DNA of 64,000 nucleotides, taken from assembly GCA_050486405.1 (NCBI GenBank), contig JBJHDF010000013.1, forward strand, positions 46,863-110,862, written 5' to 3'. The translations under genes and the position numbers were made by a program. Below, piece by piece: positions 25,316 to 34,325 of this stretch. The stretch's first letter is position 1; the number at the start of each line of letters is the position of its first letter. This stretch comes from JBJHDF01 sp050486405 (lineage in GTDB: Bacteria > Pseudomonadota > Gammaproteobacteria > Pseudomonadales > Cellvibrionaceae). The notes under the pieces were generated by a model. It searched no databases and had not been told where the DNA came from. It saw nothing but the letters and a program-made list of their open reading frames with translations.

Positions 25316-27469
25316 TTAATGCTCCCGCCTGATCTGACTTGGCGCAACAGGTATCTGCAAAGTCATCTCGCAGCCATCCGCCATTGCCCGCCAGTGCAAA
25401 TGCCCGCCCAGCTCCGCGATGCGCCGCTCCATGCTCAACAAACCCGTACCCGGCCGCCACTGTGTGGGATCAGTTAATCTTCCCCGTTGACCGAGGGCAA
25501 CGACCAACTCTCCTTGCCGCCAATACATTCGGAAAGTAATGGCGGTGGCTGCACCGTGACGCAGCGCGTTGGAGACGGCTTCGCGCAGCACCTGACCCAT
25601 ATTGGCGGTTTGCGCCGGGCTGAGCCGAACGGCTGGCAGATCATCCACCGTTTGCCAGTCCAGTGCGATTCCGGCGGCGTCCAAGCGTTCATCCAGTTCG
25701 TGTCGCCAATCCGCCAGCGCCTCTTCCAGCTCCGTGCCCTCCGGTCGCTTCAACCGATATATGGTTTCTCGCAGCGCCTGCATGGCGCTCTTCACCATAT
25801 CCCGGTCTTCGCGGCGTTGGACCCGATGGCTCAACGTCAGCAGGCGCGCGCCCACATCGTCGTGCAGATCGCGCATAATTCTCTCTCGTTCGCGCTGGGT
25901 CGCAGCGCGCGCGTCGGCTGCTGGCCCCGCCATGTGCAACAAACTGCCAACCAACGCCGCGTCCGACGGGCTAAAAAGACGCCGGCCGTTGCTGCGATAG
26001 CCGCAACGCACCAAACCTTCGCCGCTCAGGTTGGGCACAGCCAGCACCAGGCCCTCCTGCTCCACTCGCGGCTCTGCCAGGTGCCCGGTATCGGATTCCA
26101 TATGCATGGGGCTAAACAATTTGCGTAACAACACTCGCCAATTGTCATTCAGGGATCGGTCGTCCTGCGCCGACACCAGACTTTCCAGTAGCTGCCTAGG
26201 CAGCCAGCTCATAGGCTCGGTACCCTGCCAGAACAATCGCCGCCACAGCCACTGGCGCACGGGAAAGTAGATCCAACCAATAATGAAAATTGACAGGGCG
26301 ATAACATAGGTGGGCGCCACATTGAGCAGATAAGCGATCAACAAATCCAAAAGAACCACGGCGCTGCCACCGAGCAGCCACAGCCAGGCCGTCAGCCACC
26401 ATTCGCCCAGCTGAAAAAGCCGGTAGCGCACCACCGCCATGATCAGGCCCAGGTAGCTGACAATGCCCACACCGAAGGCCACTTCCAGAGACATCACCGG
26501 TGCGGCCCCAACCAGTGCCGGAAAGAAATACAGCGCGGTTACCAGCAACATACCGGTCATCATCACCAGTACAAACCACTGCAACGCCGCGCGGTCCACC
26601 GGGCTGCGCCGGGACAAACGCCACTGAATGGCGATGACCAGAAACGTCAGCGGCAGACTGATCACAACGGGAAAGGCAAAGGTATCGCCCGGCCAGTCCA
26701 GAGTTCGAGTCAGTTCGTTGGCAAACAGCAACACCACCACGACAAAACCAACCCACAGTATCCGGGTAGAACCAAGGCGCCGTGGATAGACCCAGAAAAC
26801 CGCCAGATAGGCAAAGAAAAACAGCAGCGTACTGAGCCGATTGATATAGACCGAGACTTCAAACAGCAATGGCTGCACACTGGGCTGACGATAGGCGTAC
26901 ACCAGATTGCTCAGGGCAATGCCCATAAAGCTGGCCCCGGCCAACAACAACATCTGGCAAGCCAGATCACCACGCCGGTAGCTCCATACCCCGGCACCCA
27001 CGAGAAACGGCACAACACCGGCGGCCATGAGCCACATCCACAGCGGTAAGCTGCGCAGCGGCCTGGCGCTTGTGGCGAGTGCAATAACCCGATCGTCTTC
27101 CAGGTGAAGATTGACCTGAGGCTGGCGGGCGACATCGTGCAATTGCGCCACATGATCGAACAGTGCCGTCAATCCGGCAAAGTTACCAGCCTGATCGGGA
27201 TCACTGACCAAACTCAGCGGATACAGATAGACCGGCTCTCGTCCCTTTGCGGAAAAACCCAACACCCTGTCACCCACCCGGATACCGGCAGCGGCCGCCG
27301 CTTCGTCCACGGACAGTACCACACCGACGTTGGCCGGTTCAGGGTCGAGAACAACACCCATCCAGGGAGCGCGCAGTATTAGCAGTACGCAGACAAAAAT
27401 GGCTGCCGCGGCAAACACGGCGGCCATCACAAATGTGTACTGGGGGGTCAGAGTGCCAACTTTTTTCAC
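25316..27469 (-). CDS. Membrane sensor histidine kinase with N-terminal PDZ-like domain
   Basis: The 717-residue protein has a first membrane helix (about 12-34), then an extracytoplasmic PDZ-like segment (VVLSVDEAAAAAGIRVGDRVLGF). A block of about eight further membrane helices (about 145-400) and a cytoplasmic linker follow. Last comes a HisKA_3-type dimerisation/phosphorylation helix with H536 (RERIMRDLHDDVGARLL) and an HATPase domain (LREAVSNALRHG and GTGLLSMERRIAELGG). This is the NarX/LiaS kinase class that pairs with LuxR-type regulators, as encoded immediately downstream. The start is GTG 27469, without a clear ribosome site. Confidence 0.85.
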   Translation of the reverse strand: MKKVGTLTPQYTFVMAAVFAAAAIFVCVLLILRAPWMGVVLDPEPANVGVVLSVDEAAAAAGIRVGDRVLGFSAKGREPVYLYPLSLVSDPDQAGNFAGLTALFDHVAQLHDVARQPQVNLHLEDDRVIALATSARPLRSLPLWMWLMAAGVVPFLVGAGVWSYRRGDLACQMLLLAGASFMGIALSNLVYAYRQPSVQPLLFEVSVYINRLSTLLFFFAYLAVFWVYPRRLGSTRILWVGFVVVVLLFANELTRTLDWPGDTFAFPVVISLPLTFLVIAIQWRLSRRSPVDRAALQWFVLVMMTGMLLVTALYFFPALVGAAPVMSLEVAFGVGIVSYLGLIMAVVRYRLFQLGEWWLTAWLWLLGGSAVVLLDLLIAYLLNVAPTYVIALSIFIIGWIYFPVRQWLWRRLFWQGTEPMSWLPRQLLESLVSAQDDRSLNDNWRVLLRKLFSPMHMESDTGHLAEPRVEQEGLVLAVPNLSGEGLVRCGYRSNGRRLFSPSDAALVGSLLHMAGPAADARAATQRERERIMRDLHDDVGARLLTLSHRVQRREDRDMVKSAMQALRETIYRLKRPEGTELEEALADWRHELDERLDAAGIALDWQTVDDLPAVRLSPAQTANMGQVLREAVSNALRHGAATAITFRMYWRQGELVVALGQRGRLTDPTQWRPGTGLLSMERRIAELGGHLHWRAMADGCEMTLQIPVAPSQIRREH

Positions 27470-27484
27470 TGGTTGTTGTCCGGC

Positions 27485-27540
27485 AGTTAACCTATTAACC
27501 TGGCAATTATTAACCCGGCAATGTTAATTGCCGGGTTAAT
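27485..27540. repeat. Hairpin and TTAACC repeats before the histidine kinase gene
   Basis: ATTAACCCGGCAAT at 27509-27522 and its exact complement at 27527-27540 form a 14-bp stem with a 4-base loop. Two more TTAACC motifs (27487-27492 and 27495-27500) and a degenerate GGCAAT precede it. The hairpin may terminate lipoprotein transcription, but it lacks a T-run in either direction. It could equally be a regulator-binding array in front of the kinase gene. Confidence 0.6.
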
Positions 27541-27557
27541 ATTTCCAAGGAAAAAAT

Positions 27558-27836
27558 CTAACGAAACAGGTCGGCTTCGCCTTCCAGCAGAGTCACCTCG
27601 GCCCGGGTAGTACCGCTGGACTCGTCCAGCTCCAGCACAACTTGTATTCGTGCCGGGTCCAGACTGGTGGTCACCAGGCGGTCGTCGGCGCTGACACTGT
27701 ACGATTCGCCCGGGTGCATAGTTACCACAGGCTCTGGTTCAGGTTCCCGCGGATCATCGCTGGAACTGGAGCAAGCAATGAACGACGCCAACAACACCAG
27801 AGCGCCGCTCCATTTCAACAGATATGCAATTTTCAT
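27558..27836 (-). CDS. Small outer-membrane or periplasmic lipoprotein, unknown function
   Basis: The 92-residue product has a lipoprotein signal (MKIAYLLKWSGALVLLASFIAC) with the modified Cys at about 22. A short acidic linker (SSDDPREPEPEPVV) and a small beta-rich domain follow. GGAGAG precedes the ATG, and the gene begins 11 bases after the CotH gene stops, so the two are co-transcribed. Its last 30 residues (VVLELDESSGTTRAEVTLLEG...) resemble the last residues of the CotH protein (VVRVLRDGGVTRIEIESL...). This suggests a shared terminal element; the similarity was judged by eye. Confidence 0.8.
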   Translation of the reverse strand: MKIAYLLKWSGALVLLASFIACSSSSDDPREPEPEPVVTMHPGESYSVSADDRLVTTSLDPARIQVVLELDESSGTTRAEVTLLEGEADLFR

Positions 27837-27847
27837 GGCCGGCTCTC

Positions 27848-30800
27848 CTAAAAATACAGGTCGTTGTCAATCAGGGATTCGATTTCTATTCGGGTCACGC
27901 CACCGTCGCGCAGGACCCTGACCACCGACGGCGCCGGAAACTCGGTATCGGTCAGCAGGTCTCCCAGGGTCGACCAACTGTCGCCAGTGTACTGCTGGAA
28001 TCGGGCAAGCAACTGCACAGTGGAACTCAACTGCAACAGAACCCGGCGCTGCTGATCGCCCAACTCCGCCGCCGCCGTCATCACGCCGTCACCCTGTACC
28101 CGGGTATCCGAGCCGGCAATATCCAGGTGTACGCGCAACTGCTCACCTTGCGGCGACAGCACCCGATGACGCGCCAGACCATCCGGGTAAGCTTCGATCT
28201 GGTAACGCTTGCCATTCTCCAGGGTAAAGCTGCTGATTACCACTGGCAGGCCCTGGGTATCGGCAATGACCCGCGACAGTACTCCTGACACGCCGGTAGC
28301 AAACTCGCTGCTCCACAATGAAGCACCATCGCCATCGAGCAGTTGCATCTGGTGCTGGTGTTCAGGATCTACAGACTGGTCCGGCAAGAACACAAACAGG
28401 GCAACATCACCCGCGCTGAGCATCAGATTTCCGGCGCCGTCAAGTACACACTCCGGCACTTCACAACGGATTCCGGGCTCGCCGGGCAGGGTATCCACCA
28501 CCATGGGTGGCGCCGCCGGCTCACGGACATCCCACACCAGTGCGACATCACCCTGCGCACCTTCGACACCGGACACAGCGATTTTATAGGTCTCTCCTGC
28601 CCTGGCCACAAACCAGGTTTCGTCACTACCGCTGTAGCTTGAGGGCACCGGAACCAGATCAGACAGACTACTGCCACTGTACACCGTTACCGCTGCGGCA
28701 AAACCACTGGCCCCGGCCGAAAAACTGACGCGCTCGGTATCCGGTGCGGTCCAGGTCCACCAGACACTGTGATCGCTGACAACGCCCGTCACCACGCCGT
28801 GGTCGGGTTCGCCCGCTTCCAGAGTAGCGTGCGTATTGGTGCCCAGCACACTGCCGCTGGCACCGGCGATGCTGTGCGCGTAGGCGAAGCGGTTGTTGAC
28901 CGGCGCCTGAGGGTTTTCCGGGTCCACGGGTATCTCGCCGGGGTCATCGGGCGTGGTATCCTGCGGCAGACTCTGCAGGCTGATATTGTTGAAGGTGACA
29001 CGGTCACCGTCGTCCACCGCCATATCGTCGCCGCCAAACCGGATTCTCACCCGGAAGTGGGGATTATTGTCGACCATGGCAATATTGGAGAAATCCAGCT
29101 CATACAACTGGTAGCTGTCTTCACTCAAAGCCAGGGTGTGGTTGTGCAGACCGGCGCCGGTCCACTGCGGCGGCCCCGCGTTAACGGCATAATCCGCCCG
29201 CAGATACTGGGCGGCGCCCTCATCCATGGCGGCAAAACGAAACACCAGATTGCTCATGCCAGTAGTCGGCATGTGAAAAACCAGAGTATTTTCCCCGGCC
29301 GGCCCGGTAAAGGGTTGCTTCACCTGGATGCCACGCATGGTGACATTTTCGTAGGCCACTCCGAAATTGCCCTCTGGCAGATAGTTGATGCTGGTGGGTT
29401 CGTTGCGTCGCTCCAGCGAGGCTTTGCGGTTCGTATCCGGATAACCTTCCAGTGCGGAGTGATAAGCGATATGGGCGCCGGGAGCCGCAGCGTAGGTTGG
29501 CGCAATAGTGACCAGCTCGGTATTGTTGGGCAAATCATTGTCAAACAGCCAGAAGTAGGCCAACTCCGTATCCTGCTGCAAATCCAGAGTAACATTGTTG
29601 AAAGTGACCCGGTCGCCGTTGTCCACGGTCATATCCGGCCCGGCAAAGCGGATGCGTACCCTGAAATACGGGTTATTATTCGCACTGGCGATGCTGGAAA
29701 AATTGATACTGTACAACTGGTATTCATCACTCAGGGGCAAGATGCTTTGATTCAGCCCCGCTGTGGTCCATTGCGGCTCCCCTGCGGCGACAGAATAATC
29801 GACACGCAGGCTGTCCGCCGCACCTTCGTCCATGGCGGCGAAGCGGAATATGGCCTTGCTGTGCCCGGTAGTGGGCAATTCAAACACCAGCGTGTTTTCA
29901 CCGGCATCGCCAACGAAAGGCTGCTTCACCTGCAGACCCCGCATACCAGCGTCGGCGTAGGGGGTATCCAGTTTATAGTTCAGAGGCGTCGGCGCATTGC
30001 GTCTTTCCATGGAGGCGTTGCGCCACTCGGCATGATTTGGTTCAAACGGATAGCCGGCCAGCGCCGAATGGAAAACAATGCGGGCAGTGGTCTCCGTATG
30101 GCTGATCGAGGCAGCCACTTCCTCCATTGGAGTATTGTTGGGCAGATCATTGTCGAACACCCAGGCATGCAGGAAAGGCGGTGGTCCCGCTGAAAAATGC
30201 GCGGTCACTTCGATATCGGAATCAGGATTCAGCTGCACCACCGGGTTGCCGGACTGCCCCGCTGCCACACCTTCCCAGTGACTGAACTCGTAGCCCGGTT
30301 GGGCAACGGCCTCCAATTCGATGGGCACCCCGCGGTAATAGATTCCCTGCCAGGGGTAGACAGCTGCAGACACACCCGGTGTATCCTCGGCAATGACAAT
30401 GCTGTTGACGCGGATTTTTCCCCGGCTGTGATCAGGTGTGTCCAGCGTCAATTGATACTGCCCAGCCAAGCCGAAAAAGCTTTGAAGATGTTGCCGCATA
30501 TAGTCGGGGCGGGTTTCGGCAAAATCGATCATCACCTGAACACTATTGTGCCAACCCGTGGTATCCGTGAACCAGCCCCAGCCCGAAGGGTGCCCCCAGC
30601 GGTCGATATGCTCCTGTACCTCAGGCTCGATCGCCGCCTTCATGGCATTGATTCTGGCCACCACCCGATCCGTCTTGAAGTTGCTGTTCAAGAGATCCGC
30701 AAAACGGTTGACATAATCCAGCCGGTAGCCTTCGTTTTGCAGCAGATTGCGCAACAGAAAGGTACTCCAGTCCGGGTTGGGCCAATCGGTACCGCCCTCG

Positions 30801-32677
30801 GCGGTGGCAAATATCAGGGTATTGTGCGCGGCACCGTTCTGCCCGTCGTAAAGACCGAACCCGAAATCCGTATCCACCAACATCCAGCGCCAGCGCCCGT
30901 CGTGACCGTAGGGCGCGTTGGGCAGATACTCGTCCGTGCGCAACCGCCAGTAGTCAACATTGTTGCCGGGCCAGTCGGTATTGTTGGCAAAAATGTTGGC
31001 AATGGTGTAATCCATGTAATTGTCGGTGTCTATGCGCGTCTGCACGTATTGAAAATTGCCCTCATCCGACAGGCTGTTAGCGGCAATAAAATCAATGGTA
31101 TCCAGATAGTGCTGGGCGGACCCTTCGGAGATCACATTCTGGTTATCCAGGATATCCAGGTTGTCGGCATCGACGCCGTGGACCCGCTCCAGATAGTGGC
31201 GATCGTAACGTTCGCGGATATTGCGCAGGCCGTTGTATTCGCCGTTGATAAAAACCACTACTGGGCGATTTTCCTGTATATCGATGCGCAAGTCCGACAC
31301 CAGAGACTGAATCATGGCATCCCGAAACAGGGTGAGCATGCGGTCATTGCCGGAATTGCGCAGAATCAAGCGGTTGTAGCTATCATAGGGCAACTGCGGA
31401 AATATGGGGTAGTTGAAGCGGGACTCACCATAGGCATTGCGCGCATACAGACGCAGTGATTTCCATTTTGCTGCCCGACTCCAACCACCGTGGATACGCA
31501 GGCCTATGTCCTGACGCAGATCCGGCTGGCTACTGCCCGGTTCAAAGAGCTCCAGGTGCGTGCGCAGCTCCCACTCCCTACCCCGCTCCTGCCAGTTGGC
31601 AAAGGACGCCCCATCTGCATCGGCGTGGGGGTTGTCGGCTCGCCACTGCTCGAAACGCGAGCCGGCAACATGAATACCGTCTTCGTGAGCGAACAGCCAG
31701 TCCTCCTGGGTATTCAGGGAAATAATCGGCAGGCTGTAAATATTTTCGCCTGTGTCAGTAACAAAGTAGGTGTGGGTGACAATCGGACTGGCTATGGCGC
31801 CGTCCTTGACGGCCCGGGCGCGTACCGGAGTGCCCTTGTACACGAGTGAATCGGGTATATAGTACGGATGGGTGTGATAGGTGGAGGATTTGGCGGCAAT
31901 CACGTTGGGCTCGCCGGCGCGATCGACGATTGCTATGTCTCCACCGTAGTTGTAGGAGCGCACTTCCGCTGTCAGCAGGGGACCCAGCGCATCTCCCGGG
32001 TTTTCGGGGTATTGATTCTTGTAGTACCAATTGGTGCCTGTCAGATGCTCAAGACTCGGCTCCGAAGCATCGAGGGTGTAAATGATGGTCACCCCGGGAT
32101 CCGGGTGACTCAGGGTCAGATTGAACCCTTCGCCGTAAAAGCCACCGGGCGCCGAGAAGGTGGGGGGATCCAGTATTTCACTGTAGCCCTGGGTGGTGTT
32201 TGGGGCGCCGGGCGTGGGTTCGGCAAAAAACACCCAATTGTCGGCGCCATCGGGCGAGCGCCCCCAGGAGATATCGGTGGGAATCGGTATGGGCGGCACT
32301 TCGTCGAGCAGTTCGCCGTCCGGCGCGGACAGCAGTATTTCCTCGCCGGCACCACTGATGGCAAAGTTGGTGTGCAAGGGCGAGCCGGGCACCCGGCGAT
32401 TCTTGTTGGAGGCCCAGACCAGCAGCGTTTCACCGGGACCTATGGTGACATCGGGGAAGATCCAGCGCGAGGGGTTGTCGTAGTCATCCGAAAGCCAGTA
32501 ACCGTCCAGGTTGACCGGCTCAGCACCTGCATTGTAGAGCTCTATCCAATCTTCGCTGTCGCCATCCTCATCATCGATGGTAACACCGTTGGAGGACTGG
32601 ATTTCGTTAATCACGACCTGGCCGTGAGCCCAAAGCGAAATGCACAAGGCCAACACCAGCAACACTAGACGCAACAT
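27848..32677 (-). CDS. Giant secreted CotH-kinase/lamin-tail-domain protein
   Basis: The product has 1609 residues and a signal peptide ending near HGQ20. In order: a lamin-tail domain (about 20-135, INEIQSSNG ... WIELYNAG), a chitobiase/FN3-like strand region (about 165-310), and a CotH kinase-like domain (about 325-700). The latter shows RIHGGWSRAAKWKSLRLYA, RNSGNDRM-LFRDAMIQSL, NGEYNGLRNIRERYD and MLVDTDFGFG. Next come a beta-repeat segment (about 750-830), two near-identical repeats of about 195 residues (about 836-1031 and 1040-1236), and a surface domain (NRFAYAHSIAG ... SVWWTWTAP). CotH proteins are atypical kinases that phosphorylate secreted proteins in spore formers. Substrate here is unknown. 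Confidence 0.85.
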   Translation of the reverse strand: MLRLVLLVLALCISLWAHGQVVINEIQSSNGVTIDDEDGDSEDWIELYNAGAEPVNLDGYWLSDDYDNPSRWIFPDVTIGPGETLLVWASNKNRRVPGSPLHTNFAISGAGEEILLSAPDGELLDEVPPIPIPTDISWGRSPDGADNWVFFAEPTPGAPNTTQGYSEILDPPTFSAPGGFYGEGFNLTLSHPDPGVTIIYTLDASEPSLEHLTGTNWYYKNQYPENPGDALGPLLTAEVRSYNYGGDIAIVDRAGEPNVIAAKSSTYHTHPYYIPDSLVYKGTPVRARAVKDGAIASPIVTHTYFVTDTGENIYSLPIISLNTQEDWLFAHEDGIHVAGSRFEQWRADNPHADADGASFANWQERGREWELRTHLELFEPGSSQPDLRQDIGLRIHGGWSRAAKWKSLRLYARNAYGESRFNYPIFPQLPYDSYNRLILRNSGNDRMLTLFRDAMIQSLVSDLRIDIQENRPVVVFINGEYNGLRNIRERYDRHYLERVHGVDADNLDILDNQNVISEGSAQHYLDTIDFIAANSLSDEGNFQYVQTRIDTDNYMDYTIANIFANNTDWPGNNVDYWRLRTDEYLPNAPYGHDGRWRWMLVDTDFGFGLYDGQNGAAHNTLIFATAEGGTDWPNPDWSTFLLRNLLQNEGYRLDYVNRFADLLNSNFKTDRVVARINAMKAAIEPEVQEHIDRWGHPSGWGWFTDTTGWHNSVQVMIDFAETRPDYMRQHLQSFFGLAGQYQLTLDTPDHSRGKIRVNSIVIAEDTPGVSAAVYPWQGIYYRGVPIELEAVAQPGYEFSHWEGVAAGQSGNPVVQLNPDSDIEVTAHFSAGPPPFLHAWVFDNDLPNNTPMEEVAASISHTETTARIVFHSALAGYPFEPNHAEWRNASMERRNAPTPLNYKLDTPYADAGMRGLQVKQPFVGDAGENTLVFELPTTGHSKAIFRFAAMDEGAADSLRVDYSVAAGEPQWTTAGLNQSILPLSDEYQLYSINFSSIASANNNPYFRVRIRFAGPDMTVDNGDRVTFNNVTLDLQQDTELAYFWLFDNDLPNNTELVTIAPTYAAAPGAHIAYHSALEGYPDTNRKASLERRNEPTSINYLPEGNFGVAYENVTMRGIQVKQPFTGPAGENTLVFHMPTTGMSNLVFRFAAMDEGAAQYLRADYAVNAGPPQWTGAGLHNHTLALSEDSYQLYELDFSNIAMVDNNPHFRVRIRFGGDDMAVDDGDRVTFNNISLQSLPQDTTPDDPGEIPVDPENPQAPVNNRFAYAHSIAGASGSVLGTNTHATLEAGEPDHGVVTGVVSDHSVWWTWTAPDTERVSFSAGASGFAAAVTVYSGSSLSDLVPVPSSYSGSDETWFVARAGETYKIAVSGVEGAQGDVALVWDVREPAAPPMVVDTLPGEPGIRCEVPECVLDGAGNLMLSAGDVALFVFLPDQSVDPEHQHQMQLLDGDGASLWSSEFATGVSGVLSRVIADTQGLPVVISSFTLENGKRYQIEAYPDGLARHRVLSPQGEQLRVHLDIAGSDTRVQGDGVMTAAAELGDQQRRVLLQLSSTVQLLARFQQYTGDSWSTLGDLLTDTEFPAPSVVRVLRDGGVTRIEIESLIDNDLYF
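28968..30172. repeat. Internal duplication inside the CotH protein gene (two units of about 590 bp)
   Basis: The two protein units both begin FDNDLPNNT. They share ERRN-P-NY, MRG-QVKQPF, GENTLVF and PTTG, followed by FRFAAMDEGAA, YQLY-F, and end NGDRVTFNN or DGDRVTFNN. They lie at about 29585-30172 and 28968-29560. I judge them about two-thirds identical by eye. They look like carbohydrate- or surface-binding beta modules, although I do not recognise the family. Confidence 0.8.
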
Positions 32678-32785
32678 ACCCTACCACCGTTATCGTTGTT
32701 GTGGGGAGACGCAAAGAGCTACCTTAGCGCATATTGACACAGGGTTCCAACGACAGGGGGAGAGAGGCGGGGTGCCGAGCAGAAC

Positions 32786-32807
32786 GGGCGGGTGGGTGGC
32801 GGATGGG
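32786..32807 (+). other. G-quadruplex-type motif next to tRNA-Leu
   Basis: Four GGG runs at 32786-32788, 32790-32792, 32794-32796 and 32805-32807 are separated by loops of 1, 1 and 8 bases, which fits a G4 motif. The strand downstream of tRNA-Leu transcription is correspondingly C-rich. It could aid Rho-dependent termination of the tRNA transcript or simply be base-composition bias. Confidence 0.4.
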
Positions 32808-32815
32808 AGGCAGGC

Positions 32816-32903
32816 TGGTGCCCGGAGCCGGAATTGAACCGGCACGACTGCAATAGTCGGCAGATTTTAAGTCTGCTGTGTCTACCAATTCCACCACCCG
32901 GGC
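32816..32903 (-). tRNA. tRNA-Leu (anticodon UAA)
   Basis: The 88-base gene folds with the acceptor stem GCCCGGG/CTCGGGC-like pairing at both ends. It has an anticodon stem GCAGA/TCTGC around loop CTTAAAA (anticodon TAA), a long variable arm (CCGACTATTGCAGTCGT region) and T-loop GGTTCAATTCC. CCA is encoded at 32816-32818. It follows tRNA-Cys by 56 bases on the same strand. Confidence 0.96.
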
Positions 32904-32959
32904 AAATAGGGCTTGCCTCGGTTTACAAACCGCGGTTTGCAAACTGTGGCTCGTAAGAG

Positions 32960-33033
32960 TGGAGGCGCGAGCCGGAGTCGAACCGGCCTAGCTGGATTTG
33001 CAATCCAGAGCATAACCGCTTTGCTATCGCGCC
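32960..33033 (-). tRNA. tRNA-Cys (anticodon GCA)
   Basis: The 74-base gene has acceptor stem GGCGCGA/TCGCGCC, an anticodon stem CTGGA/TCCAG around loop TTGCAAA (anticodon GCA) and T-loop GGTTCGACTCC. The 3' CCA is encoded. In related bacteria tRNA-Gly, tRNA-Cys and tRNA-Leu follow pgsA directly. Here tRNA-Gly is not found and a 3-kb insert separates pgsA from tRNA-Cys. Confidence 0.96.
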
Positions 33034-33368
33034 TGGTTGTTTCGCCCGGCGGGGTGCCATGGACACTCCCGCCGGACAACGTCCGCCCCCGGGGCAAACG
33101 GTGAGGCGGGGATTCTAGCCGAATCATCCCTGGGTGTCTATTGCCAGCCTTGTCCAACGCAAGATGAGCCTAAAACAGGGCCAAGAGCCCCCATAATGGC
33201 GGGATGAAGAGCATAATGGCCCTGAGCGAGCTGACCAACCTTGAGCAAATTGATCAAATTTTAAGCGAACCTCAACCCTGCGCCTATCAGGTTGCGGACA
33301 CAGGCATGCGCCCTGCCAACCCCAATCGGGGCCCCTTTTTAGCGCTTGTCGGTCTGCAGGAGCGTCAC
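33034..33368. other. Non-coding spacer upstream of tRNA-Cys
   Basis: The 335 bases between tRNA-Cys and the next gene hold no gene I can support. A CCCC-AATC-GGGG stem followed by CCCCTTTTT (about 33320-33340) resembles a weak plus-strand terminator. A plus-strand frame at 33204-33455 and a minus-strand one at 33124-33429 look like chance frames. The tRNA promoter should lie within about 33040-33110, but I cannot place it confidently. Confidence 0.5.
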
Positions 33369-34325
33369 TCACCAATTGACCCGATAGCCGGTTACCTCTT
33401 CTATCAGCGCTATATGCTGTGGTATCCACCAGGCAAGTTCCTGGGCCTTTCCTGAAGGAACTGAGTTGTCAAATGGCCCCAAGCCGAGCGCCAGGCGTCG
33501 TTGCTCGTAGTCGTCGTAGATTTCCTGGGCACTGCGTCGAATGGCTTCTATATCTTTGTCAGTAAACGCAGCGGGCAATTGTCCAAGTTTGCTATGCGTT
33601 GACAGAAAAGCATCAATATGTTCGTACTTCTTGTCTTTCATTCCTCTCATACCCATAAACTCATATTGGGCAAGAGCTTCTATAGCGGCGTTATACCAGT
33701 CGGCAGGATCGTCGCTGCGATAGAATGGGCGACGCGCTTTTATTACTCCCGGTGCCATTGAAAGCAGCTCCCGATCACCGTGCAGAATAGCCATTTCAGT
33801 ATACTTGTCCATTTTTTGTTCGTAGTACTTCAGTTCCGCAATGTGCTCATGAGTGATGGAGGTACTACCGTTTTCCAGATGGATCACCGAAGTTTCCAGT
33901 TGCATGCCGTTTACGCTTCTTCCGGAATAAACTTCGGCGTACCGGTACGCAAGTTCCTTCATCGCCAGAATATCACCGGAGTCGGCTAATACCTGGAGCT
34001 GACTTTCCGTATAGGAATGATATTCGCTTTTTTCCCTTCCACCCCATGAGGTGTCGTAGCGGTGAAATTCCATCACTTCCTGCCAGTCTTCCGGGCTCGG
34101 AAAATGAGATGCACTGTTGTTTTCGTCCTGAGGCTTCCCTGACGGCTGGTCTGGACCAGGCTCATACCGGTTGGAACGCTGTGTGGGTTGGCGATCTTGC
34201 TGTTCGTATGAAACAACAATCGGCGCTGCTTTCTCATCAGAGGCAGAGTTTCTCACACCTGAGATAACCAGAATCAGGCCCAAGACGGTGATTGTAGTCG
34301 CTAAAACGTAGATGTACTTGGTCAT
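33369..34325 (-). CDS. Membrane-anchored protein of unknown function, paralogue of the 34936-35913 gene
   Basis: The 318-residue product has an N-terminal membrane anchor (about 5-24, VLATTITVLGLILVISGV), a polar disordered linker (about 28-75) and a helical extracytoplasmic domain. Conserved points with its paralogue are FPSPEDW-VMEFH, WGGRE-SEY-YT, MKELAYRY, FMGMRGMKD and LGLGPFDNSVPSGKAQE-AW. GGAGG precedes the ATG. The sequence is visibly AT-richer than the surrounding housekeeping genes. I do not recognise the family; the repeated helices could be Sel1/TPR-like. Confidence 0.75.
   Translation of the reverse strand: MTKYIYVLATTITVLGLILVISGVRNSASDEKAAPIVVSYEQQDRQPTQRSNRYEPGPDQPSGKPQDENNSASHFPSPEDWQEVMEFHRYDTSWGGREKSEYHSYTESQLQVLADSGDILAMKELAYRYAEVYSGRSVNGMQLETSVIHLENGSTSITHEHIAELKYYEQKMDKYTEMAILHGDRELLSMAPGVIKARRPFYRSDDPADWYNAAIEALAQYEFMGMRGMKDKKYEHIDAFLSTHSKLGQLPAAFTDKDIEAIRRSAQEIYDDYEQRRLALGLGPFDNSVPSGKAQELAWWIPQHIALIEEVTGYRVNW

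Noticed and set aside
33204..33455. Plus-strand frame of 83 codons
   Set aside because: No clear ribosome site and no recognised similarity; its end runs antisense into a better-supported gene.
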